From Excoecaria cochinchinensis (taxonomy: Eukaryota > Streptophyta > Magnoliopsida > Malpighiales > Euphorbiaceae): a stretch of DNA of 64,000 nucleotides. Under the pieces are notes generated by a model, which was given only the letters and a program-made list of their open reading frames with translations, did no database searches and was not told the origin of the DNA. This document shows, in pieces, positions 56,164 through 64,000 of this stretch (positions are counted from its first letter, which is position 1; every line of letters starts with the position of its first letter). The position numbers and the translations under genes were made by a program. The DNA lies in assembly GCA_947683425.1 (NCBI GenBank), contig CANTUQ010000008.1, positions 2,620,501 through 2,684,500 on the forward strand. The letters run 5' to 3'.

Positions 56164-57638
56164 TGATGCAACATACCGCAAGTATACGGTGTACCGAAAT
56201 AGTACTTTAGATATCGATTCCACAGGGAACGTGTTACACACTATTACTAATTGATTTTAATCTTGTTTACAATGATTAATTAATGGTAGAGTTGGTTTTA
56301 ATCTAATCTAACATATAAACTAATTAAACCTAGTTAATGATAGTCAAAAGAAGATAAAATAAATCATGAAGAATTACAAAACAATGAACTTGATTCTATC
56401 ACTTAGATTAACATCTTTCATCTTTCATGCAAGCCAAGTTAGAATAAACTTTTAACTCACTCTCTCGACATGAATTAAAATGCCTAAAACATATAATTAA
56501 AATTCTAACTCACAATTTTCATTAATGAATTAGAGGTTTCTAATTACATATTTTAAGAATAAACACTAACCTATAGCAATTATCTCAATATACCAATCTC
56601 TTGAATATATCTTAATAATGAAACTCTATTAAATATCGGATAAAGCAAACTCTCGAATTACTTTAACTTGTAAAGATCATGCAAAAGATATTAATAGAGA
56701 ATCTACAATGAAAGATTATGAAAGTAGATAGAAATAGAAAGAATTATAATATACAAGTTCATTAAAATGATATTCATAGAAGTATTGGAGAAGAAATAAA
56801 AATAAGAGAATAAGATAGAAGTTCTTCAACCCTTTTCTAAATCTCTTGAAACAGATTTTCTTCTCCTTGATCTTCTTCTTCAAACCATAAAAAACTAAAT
56901 AAGAAAATAAAACTAAAGAATATTGTTTAACTAAAATACAGAAAATTACTTTACTAAAAATTCATCCTCTATTATTGTCTTTAAACTAATATTTATAGAT
57001 GTTGATTGAAAGTTGATGTCCCTTGAAGATGTCTCTTGGGAATGGTTGCACAATTTGGTGAAAATATGTGACTTTTGAAGTGATTTTTGGCCCAAAACCG
57101 TCCAACGGTCGTTTCTGTCGCGCTCGCAACGGTGTCGCGATCGCGACAGAACGCGCTTGCCCGTTTCTTCCTTCTTTCCTCTCTTCCTTTCCTGGCCTCT
57201 CTGTGGCGTCACGTCGCGTGACCTATGCTCACGCCGTGACTCTTCTTCTTTCTTCTTCTCTTTCCTTTCTTTCCTTCTTTGCTGGCTTCTCTTCTTCAGT
57301 CACGTCACGTGACTCCTGGTCACGGCGTGACTCGTCTCTCTCGCAGCTCCTTCTTCCTTTCCTTTTCTTTCTCTTTTTCTTCTTTCTTCTTAGTACAATC
57401 ACGTCACGTGACTCATGGTCACGGCGTGATCTGCTCCCCTTCTCGTGACTTCCCACTCTATATCTGATTTTCTCTTCCATTTTCACCTAAAAACAACAGT
57501 AAACAGCATAAAACACTCAACTGATAAAAATAAACATAAACTAATATATCACGTCAAATTATACACACAATTACATAATTAATTACACAAATTCACACAA
57601 AATAAATACTAAACTATAGTTCAATTTAGCTCCTATCA
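56164..57638 (-). repeat. 3' LTR of the Athila-like element
   Basis: Minus-strand start TGATAGGAGC, end TATGTTGCATCA. Contains a cluster of CACGTCACGTGAC, CACGGCGTGA and TCGCGATCGCGACA palindromes (57115-57430). Confidence 0.92.
57115..57430. repeat. Palindrome cluster with CACGTG cores (LTR copy 1)
   Basis: TGTCGCGATCGCGACA, GTCACGTCGCGTGAC, then GTCACGTCACGTGACTC with GGTCACGGCGTGA twice. An identical cluster lies in the other LTR and related units in the interior (60724-60982). CACGTG is the plant G-box core; any regulatory role is inference. Confidence 0.85.
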
Positions 57639-58718
57639 AATTCCCCCACACTAAACCCTTGCTTGTCCTCAAGCAAGATCAAAGAAATAAGAAAATTTAA
57701 TAACCAGTAAAAATTACTACAAAACACTGTTATTTAGCACATGTAATAGAATTGAAAAGAACCAAAATATCTCATACACTCATAATAAAATAAAATCAGT
57801 AAGTCAAAATTTAGGAGTATGCATCACAAATTCAACAAATTACTAAACTTTACTAATGCCAACATAAAGAGTATGAAGTCTATTAAAACTAAATATGAAA
57901 TAAAGGAAGAAAATTAATCATAAAGTTAAAATTCTCAAGCAACTAGCTGTATTTAGGACATTTTAAGCTCACTTACCCTTAATCCAATCTCATGGCATTT
58001 TTAGACTTTACTTTTTCTTTTTCTTTGATTTTTCTTTTTGAGTTCTAGCAAGAGAAAGTATATGGGTGCGTTTTACGCTCCATCCCATATTTTTGCAATT
58101 TTTGATATATATCTTGCTTTTCTTTTTTTTTTTTTTTTTTAACTTTAGTGGGTGCATTTTATGCTCCATCCCACTTATTTTTATTTTTTAAATTTAGTCC
58201 TCATCCATTATTGAAAAGAAATAAGGGCAAGTATTATGGCTATAGTTTCCATAAACAACTAGAAATTAAAAATTATAAACTAAATGAGTAAATTCTAACT
58301 TTAAAAACATGGTTAGTTTAAAAAGACTAAATAATCTATAATGTTGAAATAAGTAAAACAAAATAATTTGAAAAACTTAAAATACATGCTAAAAATTTTT
58401 GAAAAACTGATAAAAATGAGCATAAAAAATAAATGACTTAACAACCTGTACAATATACCAAATTAACAATGATTCATAATAAATTTTACTTAAAAGCCTA
58501 ATTGAAATATAAAAACACACAAACAAAAATAATCATGCAATTAACATAAATAATACATATACAAACTCACAAACTCACAAACATAGTCACAAACATCACA
58601 ACACATAACACAGTCACTCCCCCACACTTAGAACCAACATTGTCCTCAATGTGTAGAAATGACACACAAAAACAAGTAAAAAGAAATAAATGAAATGAAT
58701 ATAAAGAAAACTCCCCTA
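57639..58718 (-). other. Non-coding 3' part of the Athila-like element, with purine tract
   Basis: The minus-strand purine tract GTGTGGGGGAATT (57639-57651) abuts the 3' LTR. The rest is AT-rich with a duplicated GGGTGCRTTTTAYGCTCCATCCCA block (two halves near 58064 and 58151). No frame. Confidence 0.75.
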
Positions 58719-59886
58719 TCATGGTGAAGGTGGAGGTGAAGGAACCCGAAACCCAACTTGTGTTATGAAGTTGTCAAATTTGTACTCCAACCTTCTTTGT
58801 CTTCTAGCTAAAATGGTTTGTTGATCTTGTATATGGTGCAAGTTGCTAAGAATTTGATCAAACATTTCTGGCATATTTTGGCTAGATGAGCCAACTTCAG
58901 GTGCAGTAGCTACACCAGGTGGACTATCTGCCATCTCTTCATTTTCACTTGCCTCCTCCTCACCTTCTTCTTCTTGTTCCTCAACTTGTGGTGCAGCATT
59001 TCCAGCAATATCCCTCCAACATGATCGAGCACGTGCCGGAATTTCCTGAAAATTATTGCCAACAACCTCTCCACGCACTAACATAGTCTTATTAAAATAT
59101 TGGCAAGGAAAAACTCTATAATAAGCAGCAAGATCCACATTTAAATTAGTTGCAATACTAGAAATAGCATGCCCATGTGATAAAGGCGAATCATGTTTAT
59201 GTACACATTGCAACAATTGACTTACTATCCAAAAAGGCCAACATACATCCTTGCGTTTATGTACACACCACATCAAAAACAATTCATTATATGAAACTCT
59301 ATTGAATTCGGACCTATTAAAAACTAAAGAAGCTAAAATCCTATGCAAAATCCAATATCTTAAATCTTTAATAAACATGGATTTAGCATCCCTAGCTCTA
59401 TAACGTGTTTGCAAATCAGTCAAAAATGTCCAAAATTCATGTGGCTTAAACGATTTAGGTGGCTCGGTCAAACCAGCTTGAGAAAATCTAAAGATCCTAT
59501 GCAACATAAAATAGGTTAAAGTATAAGGTATACCAGCCATCCTAAAATCTAACCAATTCTCATTATCATCATTCTTTTTTAATGTGGTATAAAATTCTAA
59601 AACTAAATCAGGACGCACATTTTCACGCATAGAAGCAAATTTAAACAATCCACATACTCTTAACATGTCATTAATTACTTCTAGCATACCAATTTGATTA
59701 AGTAAAGAGTCAGGAAAAAAACTTACAGCGCATCAAATACCTATTACGAAGTAGTAAATACTTGCTACCTTCATCTACCGAAAAGATAGGAAACAAAGCT
59801 CCATAATGAGAAGCAATGTTCACCACTTCAACTTCCTGCTCCTCTTGCTCAGTTCTGGGAACAGTGGGATTCTTTGTTCTAACCAT
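58719..59886 (-). pseudogene. Athila-type ORF1 (gag-like protein), one frameshift
   Basis: The real start is probably ATG 59886 (MVRTKNPTVPRTEQEEQEVE); an extra T in a T-run near 59714-59720 shifts the frame before the 322-codon part that starts at 59687. The body has VRPDLVLEFYTTLK, LDFRMAGIPYTLTYFMLHRI, RYWILHRILASLVFNRSEF and NRVSYNELFLMWCVHKRKDV, the layout of ORF1/gag-like proteins of Athila-type elements (PF03078 or the putative plant transposon protein family). The C-terminal third is acidic (EEQEEEGEEEASENEE) with a probable coiled coil and a proline-serine end. A gag-like role in particle formation is inferred. Confidence 0.75.
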
Positions 59887-61400
59887 TTTTGCTTGTGTTG
59901 GTTAAACAGATAACGAAAACTGATGGAGAAATAAAGCTAAAGTCAAGGGAAGAAATTAACACTGGGCATGCCAAGTGAGTAACAAAACCAAATACATGAA
60001 AGGGAAACAGAAAAGATAAAAGAAAAAGAAATGTAAACAGAGAAAAATTACAAAAAGAAATGTGATTTAGTTATACATAGATGCAACCGAAATACACTAA
60101 ATAAAACACAAAAGACAGAAAAAAAAGAAATAGAAACAGATATAGAAACAAATAATAAACTACAAAAGAAATACAACTTTGTTATGCAGGAAAATACCGA
60201 AATGTAATAAGCTAGGGTGAAGAAGAAAAATAAAAATGAAAAAAATGGAGACAAACCTGCAAATCAAGTGAAAATCCCGAAATCCCTAAGTTATTGAAGA
60301 AAAGAAAAGAAAATAGAAATGGAGTGCGGGTATGTAACAGATAGAAGAGAATGGAGTGCGGGTAGAAATGGAGTGGGGGAATTTTAAAACTAGAAAAACG
60401 AAAAGAAAACAGAAGGTGAAAGGTTGAAGAAGAAACGAAATAGAGGAAAAGTGGCGTGACCTGTGTTAGAGAAAGAAAAATAACAGTGAAATGAAATAGA
60501 AGAGGAAAGGTAAGGAAGGGTCACGACTTTTAGGGTTTAAAAATTTAATTCCCGCTTTTAATTTTTTTCTTTTCCTGTGTTTTAATTAGTAAATTGTAAA
60601 ATTAATTTAATGTAATTTAATTTAATTTTCTAAATTAGAATAGGAAAGAAAACAAATAAAATAAAAACAGAAAAGAAAAATTTAAAAACTTACCTGATAT
60701 ACCCCTGAATGGCAAAACACCATCACGCGACGTGAGGCAACGTCACGCCGTGACTCGTCCTACTTACCTGCGCGAAATCTCAAGCGAAAACCAAAGAGCG
60801 TCACGTCACGTGAAGGTACATCACGCCGTGACGCTTCAGCCTTACCTGGGCGAAGTCCACTCCATCACGCGATCGTCACGTCACGTGAAGATGAATCACG
60901 CCGTGCTCCCTGCAGAAATGGCTTGCTTTTTGCTTCATCGCCTTCTGTCGCGATCGCGATACTTGCCGCGAGCGCGACAGAAGCCAACGTCTTCATAAAA
61001 TTTTTATTTTCTTAATTTTTTTCTTCTTTGCTTCTTTTTTTTTTTTTTTTTTATTTATTTATTTCTTTTAATATATTTATTAAACAAATCTAGTCTTACT
61101 AAATTAGCTGTGAAATAAAACAAAAATATTAGTAACATGAAAATCTAGAATACAAAAATAAACTATATAAACAATTTAAAACAAAGTACAAAACATAAAT
61201 AAAAACAATAAAACTAAGTAACCTAAATAAAAGAACTAGACAAATCATGGCTTAATATTCTCCCTAGGATTTTCCTCAGTATTACTTGGAAGGCATCCTA
61301 GATTCCTAGAAGGTAAAGAATTTGCAAGTTGGCCTATTTGAACCTCAAGATTATTGTAATCCAAAATCATAAATCAATTTTTATAATGGAAAACAACCGT
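59887..61400 (-). other. 5' leader of the Athila-like element
   Basis: About 1.5 kb of leader with no frame beyond short ones. Includes a second set of G-box palindromes (60724-60982), A-rich tracts and an AT-rich stretch next to the primer site. Confidence 0.7.
60724..60982. repeat. Palindrome cluster with CACGTG cores (leader copy)
   Basis: CACGCGACGTGAG, GTCACGCCGTGAC, CGTCACGTCACGTGAAG (twice), CACGCCGTGACG and CTGTCGCGATCGCGA. The same motif vocabulary as in the LTR but in a different arrangement. Confidence 0.85.
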
Positions 61401-61418
61401 TCCCCGGCAACGGCGCCA
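61401..61418 (-). promoter_or_regulatory. Primer-binding site of the Athila-like element
   Basis: Minus strand TGGCGCCGTTGCCGGGGA, the site I know from Athila and SIRE elements (tRNA-Asp type). It lies 23 bases inside the LTR end, farther than usual. Confidence 0.85.
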
Positions 61419-61441
61419 AAAACTTGTTGTGCATTTTTTTA

Positions 61442-62916
61442 TGATGCAACATACCGCAAGTATACGGTGTACCGAAATAGTACTTTAGATATCGATCCCA
61501 CAGGGAACGTGTTACACACTATTACTAATTGATTTTAATCTTGTTTACAATGATTAATTAATGGTAAAGTTGGTTTTAATCTAATCTAACATATAAACTA
61601 ATTAAACCTAGTTAATGATAGTCAAAAGAAGATAAAATAAATCATGAAGAATTACAAAACAATGAACTTGATTCTATCACTTAGATTAACATCTTTCATC
61701 TTTCATGCAAGCCAAGTTAGAATAAACTTTTAACTCACTCTCTCGACATGAATTAAAATGCCTAAAACATATAATTAAAATTCTAACTCACAATTTTCAT
61801 TAATGAATTAGAGGTTTCTAATTATATATTTTAAGAATAAACACTAACCTATAGCAATTATCTCAATATACCAATCTCTTGAATATATCTTAATAATGAA
61901 ACTCTATTAAATATCGGATAAAGCAAACTCTCGAATTACTTTAACTTGTAAAGATCATGCAAAAGATATTAATAGAGAATCTACAATGAAAGATTATGAA
62001 AGTAGATAGAAATAGAAAGAATTATAATATACAAGTTCATTAAAATGATATTCATAGAAGTATTGGAGAAGAATTAAAAATAAGAGAATAAGATAGAAGT
62101 TCTTCAACCCTTTTCTAAATCTCTTGAAACAGATTTTCTTCTCCTTGATCTTCTTCTTCAAACCATAAAAAACTAAATAAGAAAATAAAACTAAAGAATA
62201 TTGTTTAACTAAAATACAGAAAATTACTTTACTAAAAATTCATCCTCTATTATTGTCTTTAAACTAATATTTATAGATGTTGATTGAAAGTTGATGTCCC
62301 TTGAAGATGTCTCTTGGGAATGGTTGCACAATTTGGTGAAAATATGTGACTTTTAAAGTGATTTTTGGCCCAAAACCGTCCAACGGTCGTTTCTGTCGCG
62401 CTCGCAACGGTGTCGCGATCGCGACAGAACGCGCTTGCCCGTTTCTTCCTTCTTTCCTCTCTTCCTTTCCTGGCCTCTCTGTGGCGTCACGTCGCGTGAC
62501 CTATGCTCACGCCGTGACTCTTCTTCTTTCTTCTTCTCTTTCCTTTCTTTCCTTCTTTGCTGGCTTCTCTTCTTCAGTCACGTCACGTGACTCCTGGTCA
62601 CGGCGTGACTCGTCTCTCTCGCAGCTCCTTCTTCCTTTCCTTTTCTTTCTCTTTTTCTTCTTTCTTCTTAGTACAATCACGTCACGTGACTCATGGTCAC
62701 GGCGTGATCTGCTCCCCTTCTCGTGACTTCCCACTCTATATCTGATTTTCTCTTCCATTTTCACCTAAAAACAACAGTAAACAGCATAAAACACTCAACT
62801 GATAAAAATAAACATAAACTAATATATCACGTCAAATTATACACACAATTACATAATTAATTACACAAATTCACACAAAATAAATACTAAACTATAGTTC
62901 AATTTAGCTCCTATCA
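61442..62916 (-). repeat. 5' LTR of the Athila-like element
   Basis: 1475 bp, the same length as the other LTR. Differences seen: T/C at 56218 against 61496, then single changes near the GGTAGAG, TTACATATT, GAAATAAAA and TTTGAAGTG sites. It carries the same palindrome cluster (62393-62708). Confidence 0.92.
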
Positions 62917-63824
62917 CCCCCATTGGTAAATAAAATACAAATCATACAAAAATCGGGCTATTTATTAAAGATGAGGAAATTGGTCCTCTCATGCATAATT
63001 AAAAAAAAATAATTTTAACGTGACAATTTATTTTGGATGAAAAAATTAGGACATTGGTCCCCTTTTTATTTAGAAAAAAATCAAATTAATTAATATAAAT
63101 ATTTTTGTATTTTTTAATTAACGTGCGTAAAAAAATAATTTATTACAAATTACATATTAGAAATAAAATAAACCCAACATAATAAAAAAAATACAAATAA
63201 CAAATTAAATCCCAAAGGGTATCTCTAAATCTCCATGGGCTCACACTTACTATTGGAAAAACTCACACATAAAAAATAAGTTTTGAAATAAAAAAACAAA
63301 TAAAAGTGAAGTTAGTAAAAAATTAACTTAAACATGTAATAAAGATAATTAAAATAAAAAAATGTAAACATGCATCATGTATGGCAAATCAATTAAATGA
63401 CATAATAAAAATATGCAAATTAACAATTCAACATGCATAAAAAAGTATAAAATAATAACAAAATTTAACATACATAAGAATATAAATATAAAATTCAGCA
63501 TGCATAAAACATAAATCGTAATAATAAAATTCAACATGTGTGAAGACATGAATAATAATAAATAAAAATAATAAATAAGAGTAATAAAAGTAATACTAAT
63601 ACTAATGATGGTAGTAATTATAATAATAATAATAATCACAATAACAACCAAGGAATATGAACAATCAAATAAACATGTAAGAATAATAAGAAATAAAATA
63701 AATATAACATGTTATAACATGATAAACAATAAAAAAAAACAATAATAATATATGAACAACAATGAAGATAATGATAATCATAAAAATAGAAATAAAAGAT
63801 GAATAATCAAATAAAGAGCAAAAG

Positions 63825-63825
<1 letters not shown>

Positions 63826-63914
<89 letters not shown>
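63826..63914 (-). repeat. (AAT)n microsatellite in Ogre LTR F
   Basis: About 29 uninterrupted ATA/AAT units near the window end, the longest pure run here. It lies in the LTR zone that also has such a run in LTRs A, B and E. Confidence 0.92.
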
Positions 63915-64000
63915 TAAATAAAAACAGAAGAAATGAGAAGTAAAAAAATAATAGATCTATAATATGAACAACTAAATAAGAACACAAGAAATGAGAAGTA

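Larger units (their letters stand above)
56164..62916 (-). mobile_element. Young Athila-like element with only a gag-like ORF (TR-GAG type)
   Basis: Two 1475-bp direct LTRs (56164-57638 and 61442-62916) differ at five positions by eye. A CCCCC duplication flanks the element (56159-56163 and 62917-62921); LTR A at 30471-30500 shows the homologous empty site. Read on the minus strand: 5' LTR (62916 to 61442), primer site TGGCGCCGTTGCCGGGGA, ORF1 (59886 to 58719), purine tract GTGTGGGGGAATT, 3' LTR. There is no protease, RT, RNase H or integrase in the 3.8-kb interior, so it must have moved with help from an autonomous relative. It is the most recent datable insertion here. Confidence 0.9.
55590..64000 (-). 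mobile_element. Ogre LTR F (minus strand), open at the window end, split by an Athila-like element
   Basis: The inner end is TGTGACGCGCGCC on the plus strand (55590). LTR sequence occupies 55590-56163 and 62917-64000; its start lies past the window. It has the GGGGCGGAATACAACCCC block, in which the 56164-62916 element inserted, a weak hairpin relic (AGGACATTGGTCCC near 63048) and an (AAT)n run (63826-63914). Whether an internal region is attached to it cannot be seen from this window. Confidence 0.78.

Noticed and set aside
57068..57486. Identical 126- and 85-codon frames repeated at 62346-62764
   Set aside because: They repeat because they lie in the two LTRs of one element; the frames cross palindrome clusters and have no recognisable domain.

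Overview
This window looks like intergenic DNA of a flowering plant, probably a eudicot. It is AT-rich and holds no complete host gene. It is packed with plant-type transposable elements: Ty3/gypsy Tat/Ogre-like, Tekay-like and Athila-like elements, Ty1/copia, CACTA, hAT, PIF/Harbinger and MITEs. Gene pieces come from typical plant genes: ribosomal protein eL30, a BTB/POZ gene, the Golgi methyltransferase family CGR2/CGR3, and the ribosome-biogenesis factor BOP1. The number of insertions inside insertions suggests pericentromeric or other repeat-rich heterochromatin. I do not assign a species.

Left part (1-12,370). A broken eL30 exon is followed by a degraded copia gag. That gag is split by a complete 3.3-kb CACTA element (1079-4405) carrying a BTB/POZ gene fragment; a tandem copy of the target next door (4484-4590) preserves the empty site. 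Then comes a decayed LTR retroelement (5484-11236) with an internal MITE, and a PIF/Harbinger transposase remnant.

Middle-left (12,368-25,912). An outer CACTA copy (about 12368-22390) of the same family as the first appears to enclose a second CACTA of another family (15263-21727, target duplication ATC). The inner one carries a multi-exon BOP1 fragment and the outer one a CGR2/CGR3 piece. Next are a hAT transposase relic and a truncated copia element whose LTR holds a 436-bp MULE-type MITE.

Right part (26,080-64,000). A family of Tat/Ogre-like elements with 2.4-3.7 kb LTRs dominates. One copy (minus strand, about 26080-32424) has a duplicated gag. A pol-less Tekay-like element (33119-44605) is broken by three Ogre LTR insertions. 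The third of these is itself entered by a plus-strand Ogre element (47778 onward), which is entered by another minus-strand Ogre LTR (55590 onward), which is entered by a young Athila-like element with only a gag-like ORF (56164-62916, LTRs differing at 5 of 1475 positions). That is at least five nested layers.

No gene set here works as a pathway. The most interesting signal I found is a set of short hairpins about 0.5-0.85 kb from the 3' end of the Ogre LTRs. Five copies share it, with paired base changes that keep the stems. The second is the in-frame duplicated, capsid-less gag of the minus-strand Ogre copy.
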